In this document: one piece after another, positions 7,911 to 16,451 of the stretch
How positions within the stretch are numbered: position 1 is the first letter of the stretch
Layout of the letters: each line of letters opens with the position of its first letter
DNA from: JAKACA01 sp049510975
GTDB lineage: Bacteria > Actinomycetota > Acidimicrobiia > Acidimicrobiales > Bog-793
Length of the DNA stretch: 64,000 nt
Assembly (NCBI GenBank): GCA_049510975.1
Contig: JBEKYM010000010.1
Coordinates: 37,050 to 101,049 of the forward strand
Direction: 5' to 3'
The notes under the pieces: model-generated
Database searches by the model: none
Told to the model about the DNA's origin: nothing
The model's input: the letters and a program-made list of their open reading frames with translations, nothing else
Position numbers and translations under genes: made by a program

Positions 7911-9602
7911 ATGAATCCCGACCCTGGGGACCCAGACGTCGGCGCTGGTGGTCCGATGGTCGACAGCGAGCCCGACTCCTTTCTGCGATCTCTCGTCGCC
8001 GCAGGCGTCGCCCTCGCCAAGAACCCGCTCGGCGCCTTGGCTGCGAACGTGCGGCTGTCGATCGGCCTCAGTGCCGCACTACGAGCGGCGTCGGTCCGTG
8101 CCCTCGGGGGTGAGATGGCCGGCCCGGTCTCTGTGACCGGTGACAAGCGTTTCAGCGACCCGGCCTACACCGACAACCCGCTCTACTTTCTGCTGGCCCA
8201 GCAATACCTGTTGAGCAGCGAGCTCGTCACGGAGTTGCTCGATGCCGCTGGTCTGACCGGAGACGAGGACCGCAAGGCGCGGTTTGCGGCGAAGTTTCTC
8301 GTCGATGCCCTCGCTCCCACGAACACGCTCTTCGGTAACGCCGCCGCCGTCCGGCGGGCTTACCAGACAGGTGGCCGGAGCGTTCTGAAGGGCGGCCGGA
8401 ACATGCTCGACGACATCGCCCACAACGGGGGATGGCCGTCGCAGGTGGATTCGGCCGGCTTCGAGGTCGGCCTCAACCTGGCAGCGACTCCGGGCGCCGT
8501 TGTCTACCGGAGCGACCTCATCGAGCTCATCCAGTACGACGCGCAAGTGAAACGAGTGCACGCCGTACCGATGCTGTTCTGCCCGCCTTGGATCAACAAG
8601 TACTACATCATGGACTTGGCGCCCGGGAAGAGCCTCATCGAGTGGGCGATCCAACATGGTCACACCTGCTTCGCGATCAGCTATCGCAACCCCGATGCCA
8701 GCATGGCCGATCTCGGCTTGGAGGACTACCTCCGGCAAGGTCCCCTCGACGCCATCCGCGTCGTGCGGGAGATCACCGGCGCTCCCCAGGTCAACACGGT
8801 CTCGCTCTGTCTCGGTGGAACATTGACTGCTCTGGGCCTTGCGTACAACGCCGTCGTCGGCGACGAGTCCGTCAAGTCGGCCACGCTGCTCAACACCCAC
8901 ACGGACTTCAGCGTGCCGGGCGCCCTCGGGGTATTCACGGACGAGGCGTCCATCGAAAGTCTCGAGAAGCAGATGTCGGCCAAGGGGTACCTCGATTCCG
9001 ACAAGATGGCGCACACCTTCGATGCACTTCGGGCCAACGACCTCGTGTTCCAGTACGTGGCGAATGACTGGCTGCTCGGCGAGAAACCTCCCGCCTTCGA
9101 CTTGCTCGTCTGGAACCAGGACAGCACCAGGATGCCGGCGAAGATGCATTCGCAATACCTGCGCTCGTGCTATCTCCACAACGAGTTTGCTCGGGGGGAG
9201 TTCGAGATCGACGGCCGCAAGCTCGATCCCCGCAAGGTGAGAGTGGACACCTACGTGCTGTCCGCGGTCGACGACCACATCGTCCCCTGGGTGTCGGGCT
9301 ACAAGACGACGCATCTGCTCGGCGGTGACAACCGGTTCGTGCTGAGCACTTCTGGTCACATCGCCGGCGTCGTCAACCCTCCCGGTCCGAAGTCCAAGCA
9401 CTGGACGAACACCGTTCACCCGCTCGATCCGCAGGAGTGGAAGGAGTCGGCGACGCTCGAGGACGGCACGTGGTGGGAGGACTGGGCGACATGGGCGGCC
9501 GCTCGAGGCGGGCCGAGAGTGACCGCTCGGAGACGGCTCGGCAGCCGCGAGTACCCACCGATCGAACCGGCTCCAGGCAGCTACGTCCTCGCACGCTCAT
9601 GA
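7911..9602 (+). CDS. phaC: Poly(3-hydroxyalkanoate) synthase, class I-like
   Basis: Polymerises (R)-3-hydroxyacyl-CoA into PHA at the granule surface. Length is 563 aa, typical of single-subunit synthases. The lipase-like box reads SLCLGGT with catalytic Cys300. The other triad members are Asp455 in SAVDDHIVPW and His483 in SGHIAG. The PHA-synthase hallmark PPWINKYYIMDL is at ~225-236. The start at 7911 is the ATG after the XRE gene; an upstream in-frame start would overlap that gene and lacks support. The stop overlaps the next start (ATGA), so synthase and depolymerase are coupled. The N-terminus (residues 1-60) is the poorly conserved domain usual in this family. Confidence 0.95.
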   Translation: MNPDPGDPDVGAGGPMVDSEPDSFLRSLVAAGVALAKNPLGALAANVRLSIGLSAALRAASVRALGGEMAGPVSVTGDKRFSDPAYTDNPLYFLLAQQYLLSSELVTELLDAAGLTGDEDRKARFAAKFLVDALAPTNTLFGNAAAVRRAYQTGGRSVLKGGRNMLDDIAHNGGWPSQVDSAGFEVGLNLAATPGAVVYRSDLIELIQYDAQVKRVHAVPMLFCPPWINKYYIMDLAPGKSLIEWAIQHGHTCFAISYRNPDASMADLGLEDYLRQGPLDAIRVVREITGAPQVNTVSLCLGGTLTALGLAYNAVVGDESVKSATLLNTHTDFSVPGALGVFTDEASIESLEKQMSAKGYLDSDKMAHTFDALRANDLVFQYVANDWLLGEKPPAFDLLVWNQDSTRMPAKMHSQYLRSCYLHNEFARGEFEIDGRKLDPRKVRVDTYVLSAVDDHIVPWVSGYKTTHLLGGDNRFVLSTSGHIAGVVNPPGPKSKHWTNTVHPLDPQEWKESATLEDGTWWEDWATWAAARGGPRVTARRRLGSREYPPIEPAPGSYVLARS

Positions 9603-10333
9603 ACCCGTCTCGATCGGGTGTTGTCGACTCGCTCTTGGAGAGCGCTGGCGGACTGCGGCTCGCCGTCCGCGTGCAGAGCGACGGTGACCCGTTGCTGCTG
9701 ATCAACGGGATGACGCGCTCGCTCGACAGTTGGGAGCCGTTCGTCAGTGAACTGGCCGGCCGGCGCATCGTGAGCTTCGACGCGCCCGGCGTGGGCGCCA
9801 GCCCGACGCCGGTCCTGCCTCTGCCGATTCCGGTCGTGGCCGCACTGGCCGCAGAAGTGCTCGATTCCCTGGGAGTCGAGCGCGCATCAGTGGTCGGCTT
9901 CTCCCACGGCGGTGCCGTTGCCCAGCAGTTCGCTCTCGACTTTCCGGATCGAGTTCGGCGCCTCGTGCTCGTCTCGACTTCATGCGGAGTCGGGGCATCA
10001 CCGGGCCTGGTCGGAGACACGCTCCGCAGCCTCGCTGCCGCGGGCGACTTGCCGCCCACGGGTGATGGCACCTTGGGCATGTTCTGGCAAGCGCTCGCTT
10101 TTTCAACGTGGTCGAGTATCCCGTTCCTGGCGGACATCAGCGTGCCGACGCTCGTGGTCTGTGGCGCACAGGACCGCATCGTGCCCGCCGACAACAGTCG
10201 GTTGTTGGCGAGGCGGATCCCCAACGCCTCGCTCGAGATCATTCCGGGCGGCCACGATCTGCAGCGGGCGGACCGAGCGAAGCGTCTGGCGCTGAGCGTG
10301 GAGGAGTTCCTTGGACACCCAGCCCAGCCCTGA
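9599..10333 (+). CDS. phaZ: Intracellular PHA depolymerase (alpha/beta hydrolase)
   Basis: Alpha/beta hydrolase of 244 aa resembling the medium-chain-length PHA depolymerases of pseudomonads. Matching blocks include LLINGMTRSLDSWEPF, FDAPGVGASPTP, AVAQQFALDFPDRVRRLVL, LLARRIPNA and IIPGGH. The triad is Ser102 (GFSHGG), Asp192 and His219. It overlaps phaC by four bases. Placing a depolymerase directly behind the synthase allows both formation and use of granules from one message. A general esterase is the alternative, but context and sequence favour PhaZ. Confidence 0.82.
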   Translation: MNPSRSGVVDSLLESAGGLRLAVRVQSDGDPLLLINGMTRSLDSWEPFVSELAGRRIVSFDAPGVGASPTPVLPLPIPVVAALAAEVLDSLGVERASVVGFSHGGAVAQQFALDFPDRVRRLVLVSTSCGVGASPGLVGDTLRSLAAAGDLPPTGDGTLGMFWQALAFSTWSSIPFLADISVPTLVVCGAQDRIVPADNSRLLARRIPNASLEIIPGGHDLQRADRAKRLALSVEEFLGHPAQP

Positions 10334-10381
10334 GACGACGAAGCCGTTTGCCAGTACACCATCTCGACGAGTGAGGACAAC

Positions 10382-11290
10382 ATGACAAATCTGCGATTCG
10401 ACGGACGTGTAGCCATCATCACCGGAGCTGGCGGGGGACTCGGGCGCTCCCATGCGATCGAGCTCGCTCGTCGGGGAGCGCAGGTCCTCGTGAACGACCT
10501 CGGGGGATCTCTCGACGGCAGCGGCTCTTCGATGTCGGCGGCCGATCGGGTCGTCGAGGAGATCACCGCCTCAGGTGGGGCAGCGGTCGCAAACCACGAC
10601 ACCGTTGCCACCGTCGACGGTGGCGAGGCGATCGTGAACGCCGCCCTGAGTGCCTTCGGGCGGATCGACGTGGTCGTCAACAACGCCGGCATCCTTCGGG
10701 ACAAGGCGTTCCACAAGATGGACGGCCCGATGATCGACGCCGTGATCGACGTTCACCTGAAGGGGGCCTTCTACGTCAGCCAGCCGGCCTTCCGGCTGAT
10801 GCGCGAGCAGGGGTACGGCCGGATCGTCAACACCACGTCCGCCTCCGGGCTGTTCGGCAACTTCGGACAGGCGAACTACGGCGCCGCCAAGGCCGGACTC
10901 GCCGGGTTGAACCGAGTGCTCGCCCTCGAAGGAGCGGGGCATGGCATCAAAGTCAATGCCATCGCGCCGATCGCCGCCACACGCATGACGGCCGACATCT
11001 TGGGCGAGCTGGCGGTCCGGGTGTCGCCCGACACCGTGAGCCCTCTCGTCGCCTACCTCGCCCATGAGGACTGTGCGGTGAGCGGGCACGTCTACTCCGT
11101 GGCCGGCGGTCGGATCGCTCGCATCTTCGTGGCGGAGACCGAGGGCGTCGTCCTCGGAGAGAACACTGCCGAGGCGATCGCGGAGCATCTGTCCCTCATC
11201 GACGGAACAGGCGCCGACAGGTTCCAGGAGCCGAGCTCGTTGGACGACGAGACCGCCATCATCGCCAAGGCCCTGGCAGAGCGTGGTTGA
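10382..11290 (+). CDS. MFE-2/HSD17B4-type (R)-3-hydroxyacyl-CoA dehydrogenase (SDR)
   Basis: NAD-dependent SDR of 302 aa with TGAGGGLG (14-21), NNAG (100-103) and the triad Ser153, Tyr166, Lys170. The block NDLGG after beta-2 and SGLFGNFGQANYGAAKAG are hallmarks of the dehydrogenase domain of peroxisomal multifunctional enzyme 2, which acts on (R)-3-hydroxyacyl-CoA. That stereochemistry matches PHA monomers, so it may link beta-oxidation and the polymer pool. GAGGACAAC precedes the ATG. Close paralogue of the gene at 27594-28529. The C-terminal ~45 residues are an extension of unknown role. Confidence 0.82.
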   Translation: MTNLRFDGRVAIITGAGGGLGRSHAIELARRGAQVLVNDLGGSLDGSGSSMSAADRVVEEITASGGAAVANHDTVATVDGGEAIVNAALSAFGRIDVVVNNAGILRDKAFHKMDGPMIDAVIDVHLKGAFYVSQPAFRLMREQGYGRIVNTTSASGLFGNFGQANYGAAKAGLAGLNRVLALEGAGHGIKVNAIAPIAATRMTADILGELAVRVSPDTVSPLVAYLAHEDCAVSGHVYSVAGGRIARIFVAETEGVVLGENTAEAIAEHLSLIDGTGADRFQEPSSLDDETAIIAKALAERG

Positions 11291-11323
11291 GGCGGGCGCA
11301 GGCACCGGCGGCGGTACAAAGCG

Positions 11324-12844
11324 TTGACGACGTCCGCGAGGATTCGATCGAAAGCGGTCGCCGCCAAGCTCATGTCGGCCCAAGAGGCTGCCGAGTTCGT
11401 CAGGCCCGGCGACAACGTCGGCATGAGCGGGTTTACCGGCGCCGGCTACCCGAAGGCTGTACCCGCCGCACTCGTCGACCGTGTCGTCGCGGCGCGAGGC
11501 CGTGGCGAGCGGTTCGCCGTGGGGGTCTGGACCGGAGCTTCTACGGCCCCAGAGCTCGATGGGGCCATGGCGGCTGTCGACGGAATCGATCTGCGGATGC
11601 CGTATCAGTCGGACCCGGTGACCCGCGCCAAGATCAACGACGGCTCCCTCGATTACCTGGATCTCCACCTGTCGCACGTTGCGCAGATGGTGTGGGAAGG
11701 CTTCTTCGGTCATCTGGACCTGGCCCTCATTGAGGTGTCGGGGATCACCGAGTCAGGCGAGCTCATCCCTTCCTCCTCGGTCGGCAACAACAAGACGTGG
11801 ATCGACATGGCCGACAAGGTCATCCTCGAGGTGAACGCATGGCAGCCGGCCGAGCTCGAAGGAATGCACGACGTCTATTACGGGACGGCTCTTCCGCCTC
11901 GCCGGAAGCCGATCCCGATCACGGAACCTTCCGACCGCATCGGCACGCCCTACCTGCACTGTGCACCGGAGAAGATCCTCGCCGTCGTGGAGACTGACTT
12001 GCCGGACCGCAACGCCGCCTTCAAGGCACCCGATGCCACTTCGGAGATGATCGCCGCTCACGTGCTTGAATTCCTGAGCCACGAGGTCGCACGCGGCCGA
12101 CTACCAGCCACGCTGCTGCCGCTGCAATCGGGCGTCGGCAACATCCCGAATGCCGTGCTCGCCGGGCTCGACGCCGGGCCGTTCCGACCGCTCACCGCCT
12201 ACACCGAGGTCATTCAAGACGGGATGCTGGCGATGCTGGCCTCCGGGACACTTCGCACGGCCTCGGCCACGGCCTTCTCTCTGAGCGAAGCCGGCGTCGC
12301 CGAGCTGCGCGCCAACATCGCCGACTATCGCGATCGCATCGTCCTCAGACCCCAGGAGATCAGCAACCACCCAGAGGTCATACGCCGACTCGGCTGCCTC
12401 GCGATGAACGGCTTGATCGAGGCGGACATCTACGGCAACGTCAACTCCACGCACGTCATGGGCTCGAGCATGCAGAACGGCATCGGCGGCTCGGGTGACT
12501 TCACTCGAAACGCCTACATCTCGATGTTCCTCAGCCCATCAGTCGCCAAGGGCGGCACCATCTCGTGCATCGTGCCCATGGTGAGCCATGTCGATCACAC
12601 CGAGCACGACGTTCACGTCGTCATCACCGAGCAGGGCATTGCGGACCTGCGTGGTCTGCCGCCTCGACGCCGCGCCCAGCAGGTCATCGATCGCTGTGCG
12701 CATCCCGACTACCGCCCGGGACTGCAGGACTACCTCGACCGAGCCGTGGCAAGCCGATCGGCGAAGCACACGCCACACCTGCTCGCCGAGTCTCTGTCCT
12801 GGCACGTCCGGTACCTGCGAGACGGCACGATGCTCCCCGGCTGA
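11324..12844 (+). CDS. Acetyl-CoA hydrolase/succinyl-CoA:acetate CoA-transferase family protein
   Basis: Class I CoA-transferase of 506 aa in the Ach1/Cat1/AarC group, which moves CoA between succinyl-CoA or acyl-CoA and acetate or propionate. The catalytic glutamate is Glu295 in YTEVIQDG, in register with the known active Glu of AarC; GNIPNAVL (~273-279) and SMQNGIGGSGDF are also typical. The listed TTG start is 33 nt after the SDR stop; an ATG at 11372 (MSAQEAAEF) would shorten it by 16 residues and is possible. Last gene of the PHA operon; could activate short fatty acids as PHA precursors. Confidence 0.85.
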   Translation: MTTSARIRSKAVAAKLMSAQEAAEFVRPGDNVGMSGFTGAGYPKAVPAALVDRVVAARGRGERFAVGVWTGASTAPELDGAMAAVDGIDLRMPYQSDPVTRAKINDGSLDYLDLHLSHVAQMVWEGFFGHLDLALIEVSGITESGELIPSSSVGNNKTWIDMADKVILEVNAWQPAELEGMHDVYYGTALPPRRKPIPITEPSDRIGTPYLHCAPEKILAVVETDLPDRNAAFKAPDATSEMIAAHVLEFLSHEVARGRLPATLLPLQSGVGNIPNAVLAGLDAGPFRPLTAYTEVIQDGMLAMLASGTLRTASATAFSLSEAGVAELRANIADYRDRIVLRPQEISNHPEVIRRLGCLAMNGLIEADIYGNVNSTHVMGSSMQNGIGGSGDFTRNAYISMFLSPSVAKGGTISCIVPMVSHVDHTEHDVHVVITEQGIADLRGLPPRRRAQQVIDRCAHPDYRPGLQDYLDRAVASRSAKHTPHLLAESLSWHVRYLRDGTMLPG

Positions 12845-12872
12845 GACAACGGTGCGGTGGGCCGGTGAGTGT

Positions 12873-13613
12873 TCACATCTCCATGCCGCCGTTGACGGCG
12901 AGCACGCTGCCGGTGATGTAGGCGGCGCTGTCCTGCAGGAGGAACCTGACAGCGTGGGCGATCTCTTCGGGCCGGCCGAGGCGCTGCATCGGGATCGAAG
13001 CGACGACTCGCTCGAGAACCTCGGGGGATACCGATGCCACCATCTCGGTATCGATGAAACCCGGGGCGACGCAATTCACGGTGAGACCCTTACGGGCGGT
13101 CTCCAGCGCCAGGCTCTTGGTCAGGCCGGAGAGGCCCGCTTTGGAGGCGGCATAGTTGGCCTGACCGATGTTGCCGGTCTCGCCGATGATGGAGCTGATG
13201 TTGACGATGCGACCAAAACCCCGAGCGATCATGTGCTCCAGCACGGCCTTCGACATGTAGAAGGCACCGGAGAGGTTCACGCGCAGCACTGCGTGCCAGT
13301 CCTCCGCCGTCATCCTGCGCATCGTCTTGTCGATCGTGATGCCGGCGTTGTTGACGAGGTAGTCGAGCTGGCCATGCTGTTCGAGCACCTCGGCCACGAC
13401 GCGCTCACAGTCCTCCACCACACCGACGTTTCCCTGGTGAAGCGTCACCTCGTGACCGTCGGCGGCAAGCTTGGCGGCCATCTCGTCAGCGGCCTGGCGG
13501 TTCTTGTGATAGCCGGCAGCGACGGTGACGCCGTCGTCCGCCAGCGATCGGACGATGGCGGCGCCGATCCCGCGGGTACCGCCGGTCACCAATGCGACGC
13601 GATGCTGGTCCAT
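12873..13613 (-). CDS. phaB: Acetoacetyl-CoA reductase
   Basis: SDR of 246 aa making (R)-3-hydroxybutyryl-CoA from acetoacetyl-CoA with NADPH. It has TGGTRGIG (10-17), NNAG (88-91), Ser141, Tyr154 and Lys158. GYHKN after beta-2 and NIGQANYAASKAGL are characteristic of PhaB rather than FabG, although the two families are close. AAGGAG precedes the ATG. It is convergent with the phaCZ operon, separated from it by only 28 bases. With phaC it provides a short-chain PHA route; a dedicated phaA thiolase is not in the window. Confidence 0.88.
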   Translation of the reverse strand: MDQHRVALVTGGTRGIGAAIVRSLADDGVTVAAGYHKNRQAADEMAAKLAADGHEVTLHQGNVGVVEDCERVVAEVLEQHGQLDYLVNNAGITIDKTMRRMTAEDWHAVLRVNLSGAFYMSKAVLEHMIARGFGRIVNISSIIGETGNIGQANYAASKAGLSGLTKSLALETARKGLTVNCVAPGFIDTEMVASVSPEVLERVVASIPMQRLGRPEEIAHAVRFLLQDSAAYITGSVLAVNGGMEM

Positions 13614-13694
13614 CTCTGTTCTCCTTGGTGGGCGGTCAGACCGCCCGTCATGCCGGCGAGGTCTCGCCGGCGTCGGATCCGTCGACGAGCTCGG

Positions 13695-14279
13695 TCAGCT
13701 CTCGATGGTGGCGAGGCTGAGTACCTCGAGCCGCCAGTCGACGTAGTCCATCTCCGGGAACCGCTTCGCGAGGTCCTTGTTCGCATCCACGTCCCGTGGA
13801 GTGGTGTCGAGCACGAGGTCGGCGACGTCCTCAACCGACCGCGAGCTGTCCATGATCACTGCGCGTACGGCATTGGGGGCAGTGTCTGCCCGGATCGCCT
13901 GAGCGAGAACCTGTAACAGCGCCATGCGAGCCGCCGTGTCGTCAGGGGCGCTGAGCTCGGTCGGAAGATTGCCCGCGACGAGGATCACGGACGCGTCCGG
14001 TCGGAGGATGCCGAGGACCGCCGACGCCATCTCGAACCGTGCGAGGAGACCGTCTGCGAGAAAGGCATGGAACTTCGCGACGATCGTGTCCCCGAGAGAC
14101 GGGACATCGACGGGCATCTGGACGTAGTCGTCCACTGAGGCAGGGCCGAGCGAGGAGCAAGCGGCAAGCACCGCAGCGAGGTCCACCGCTTCGACCACGT
14201 CACAGTTGCGTTGCCTCAAGGCGGCGCTGACGCCGGCCACCCGCGCAGGCGAGCCGCTGATGAGAACCGTTCGCTTCAC
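13695..14279 (-). CDS. Degenerate Rossmann/SDR-like protein next to phaB, unknown function
   Basis: About 194 aa. The start VKRTVLISGSPARVAGVSAA resembles the nucleotide-binding turn of an SDR, but the glycine motif is altered and no Tyr-x-x-x-Lys pair is visible, so catalysis as a normal SDR is unlikely. I prefer the GTG at 14279, which has GAGGGGG 10 nt upstream, over a TTG at 14312. It lies 81 nt upstream of phaB on the same strand and may share its message. A regulatory or structural role in PHA metabolism is only a guess. Confidence 0.6.
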   Translation of the reverse strand: MKRTVLISGSPARVAGVSAALRQRNCDVVEAVDLAAVLAACSSLGPASVDDYVQMPVDVPSLGDTIVAKFHAFLADGLLARFEMASAVLGILRPDASVILVAGNLPTELSAPDDTAARMALLQVLAQAIRADTAPNAVRAVIMDSSRSVEDVADLVLDTTPRDVDANKDLAKRFPEMDYVDWRLEVLSLATIES

Positions 14280-14312
14280 TGGCGTGACGCCCCCTCGAGT
14301 AGTCGTTATCAA

Positions 14313-14519
14313 TCGGACCGCACCGGTGGAGCGTGCTCACCCTGGCGCGCGTGCCGTCTAGGGCGCCGGATGGGAACCCGCGCGCCTTCTGCCATAACTA
14401 TGAAGCCGCCGGCGCAGGCATGCTAGAGGCGAAAGCCCCTTGTCTCGAGCTGTCGTAGGTTCGTTCGGGTCTCGGCGGCTCGCGTGCGCGGCTGTCGCCT
14501 TTCCCGGCCAACATCGAAT
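14313..14519. other. Intergenic, no gene seen
   Basis: Divergent region upstream of the MFS gene. GC-rich, with no open frame of coding character. The only clear signal is the PHO box that follows immediately. Confidence 0.4.
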
Positions 14520-14541
14520 GTTCACCTGCTGTTCACTTGGG
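14520..14541 (+). promoter_or_regulatory. PHO box (PhoP direct repeat) before the phosphate-type transporter
   Basis: Two adjacent 11-bp units, GTTCACCTGCT and GTTCACTTGGG, 8 of 11 identical. Actinomycete PhoP binds 11-bp direct repeats of the GTTCACC type, so phosphate-starvation control of the transporter is likely. The site lies 41 nt before the GTG at 14582 and overlaps an alternative TTG start at 14537, arguing against that longer start. Confidence 0.65.
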
Positions 14542-14581
14542 TGCTTCGTCTGGCACGGCAGGGCGGGGTCAGACTGTTGAC

Positions 14582-16006
14582 GTGAACGCTCCTGAGACCG
14601 GAACCTTTGTTGCGCTCGACGAGAGCAAGATCACACGGTTCCAGTACAAGATCATGTTCATCTCGGGCATGGGGTTCTTCACGGACGCCTATGACCTTTT
14701 CATCATCGGCATCGTGGTGGACATCCTCAAGACGCAGTGGAGCCTGTCGACCACCCAGGTGTCGCTCCTCAACTCCGCAACCCTGGCAGCGTCGGCCGTC
14801 GGCGCCATCGTCTTCGGGCGGGTCGCCGACATACTCGGGCGCAAGCGCATCTACGGCTACGAGGTGCTCATCCTGGCGGTCGGAGCGATCGCCTCGGCCT
14901 TGGCACCGAATTTCGCCTTCCTGCTCGTCTCCCGCATCGTGCTCGGCATCGGGATCGGTGGGGACTATCCGGTGAGCGCCACCATCATGAGCGAGTATTC
15001 GGCGAAGAGGTCCCGGGGCAAGATGGTCGGTCTCGTCTTCGCCATGCAGGGTGCCGGCTTGGTGGTGGGTCCGCTCCTCGCAGCCATCCTCTTGGCATCG
15101 CACGTCCCCGACGGCGACACGTGGCGACTGTTGCTGGCCCTGGGAGCGATCCCAGGGCTGGCGGTCTTCTACCTCCGGCGGCAGATCAACGAGACACCAC
15201 GCTTTGCCCAGGCCGGTGGCGATCTTGCCGAGGCGAGAGCCGCGATCGCGGCGGCAACGGGCCAGGAGGCCTCGCGGGGACCGAGGCCTCCGTCGAATGC
15301 CCGGCACCGGCAGGGTGCCCTCGAGGGTTTCCGGACCCTTGCGGGCAATCGGCGCATGCTGTTCTGGCTCATCGGGACGGCCGGCGCCTGGGCGATGCTC
15401 GACTTCGCCTACTACGGCAACACCATCTCGAGCCCGGAGGTGCTGAAGGTCATCAACCCCACGGGATCGCTCTTGCACAACACGGTGCTGCAATTGCTCA
15501 TCTTCGCAGTATTTGCCTTGCCGGGCTACGCGTTGGCCATCCGGCTGCTGGACAGGTCGGGGCGCAAACGCATCCAGTGTCAAGGCTTTGCGCTCATGGC
15601 ACTCGTGTTCCTGCTGATCGGCCTCGTTCCCGGTGTGACGACCACGGTGGCACCGTTTGTCATCCTCTTTGGGGCAAGCTATTTCTTCACGGAGTTTGGA
15701 CCGAACATGACGACCTTCGTGTATCCGGCCGAGATCTTCCCGGTGGAGGTGCGGACGACTGCCCACGGGATGTCCGCCGCCGCGGGCAAGTTGGGCGCGT
15801 TCGCCGGCGCCTACCTCTTCCCTGACATGCTTGCCTCTTCCTTCGGATTGCGGGGAGCCGAAGTCGTGGCGGGCGTCGTCTGCCTGTTCGGATTCGCTCT
15901 GTCGGCGTGGCTCCTCCCGGAGCCCAAGGGTCTCAGCCTGGAGCAGCTCGAGCACACTGCGCACGCGGCGCCGGCTGCCCGCAAGCTCAGGCCGGTGCCA
16001 TCATGA
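14582..16006 (+). CDS. MFS transporter, phosphate:H+ symporter family
   Basis: Twelve-helix major facilitator of about 474 aa. The family (Pho84-like, PHS) signatures are GFFTDAYDLFIIG in helix 1, GRVADILGRKRIYG in loop 2-3 and the helix 4 motif GIGIGGDYPVSATIMSEY; GASYFFTEFGPN and YPAEIFPVEVRTTAHG lie in the second half. Inorganic phosphate is the likely substrate, helped by the PHO box upstream; some relatives carry aromatic acids. The stop overlaps the next ATG (ATGA). Start is uncertain: GTG 14582 leaves ~20 residues before helix 1, as usual. Confidence 0.85.
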   Translation: MNAPETGTFVALDESKITRFQYKIMFISGMGFFTDAYDLFIIGIVVDILKTQWSLSTTQVSLLNSATLAASAVGAIVFGRVADILGRKRIYGYEVLILAVGAIASALAPNFAFLLVSRIVLGIGIGGDYPVSATIMSEYSAKRSRGKMVGLVFAMQGAGLVVGPLLAAILLASHVPDGDTWRLLLALGAIPGLAVFYLRRQINETPRFAQAGGDLAEARAAIAAATGQEASRGPRPPSNARHRQGALEGFRTLAGNRRMLFWLIGTAGAWAMLDFAYYGNTISSPEVLKVINPTGSLLHNTVLQLLIFAVFALPGYALAIRLLDRSGRKRIQCQGFALMALVFLLIGLVPGVTTTVAPFVILFGASYFFTEFGPNMTTFVYPAEIFPVEVRTTAHGMSAAAGKLGAFAGAYLFPDMLASSFGLRGAEVVAGVVCLFGFALSAWLLPEPKGLSLEQLEHTAHAAPAARKLRPVPS

Positions 16007-16422
16007 CCCACCGGATCGTCGTGGGGGTTGACGGGTCCGAGCACGGCAACACCGCTCTCAGCTGGGCGGCCGAGGAGGCGAAGGTCCACCAGGGTGAGAT
16101 CATCGCCGTCTTTGCCTGGCAGCTGCCCTTTGTCGGCATGCCGGGCGCGTTCGACCGGCGGGAGATGGAAGAGAGGTGCAAGACGTTTCTCGATGGTGCG
16201 GTCGCTGCCGTTCTGCCCGCACCCGGTGTGCCGATCACCAAGTACGTGGCTGAGGGAGACGTGAGCGCTTCGCTGATCGAAGCCTCTGCGAGCGCCGACA
16301 TGTTGGTGCTGGGATCCCGCGGACGAGGTGGCTTCGCCGGTCTGAAGCTGGGCTCCGTCAGCCAGGAGTGCGTTCAACATGCTCGTTGTCCCGTAGTGAT
16401 CATCAAAGGACCTCGCGACTGA
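16003..16422 (+). CDS. Universal stress protein, UspA family
   Basis: Single-domain USP of 139 aa. It starts MTHRIVVGVDGSEHG and ends with the ATP-binding motif GSRGRGGFAGLKLGSVS, then HARCPVVII. ATP binding is therefore expected. Four-base overlap with the phosphate-type transporter indicates joint expression, probably under phosphate limitation through the PHO box. Confidence 0.93.
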   Translation: MTHRIVVGVDGSEHGNTALSWAAEEAKVHQGEIIAVFAWQLPFVGMPGAFDRREMEERCKTFLDGAVAAVLPAPGVPITKYVAEGDVSASLIEASASADMLVLGSRGRGGFAGLKLGSVSQECVQHARCPVVIIKGPRD

Positions 16423-16451
16423 CGCGGACCTCGCGCGCTCGGACGGCCGCG

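Noticed and set aside
8079..9419. 446-codon minus-strand frame opposite phaC
   Set aside because: Shadow of the synthase gene, whose Cys-Asp-His triad is intact on the plus strand.
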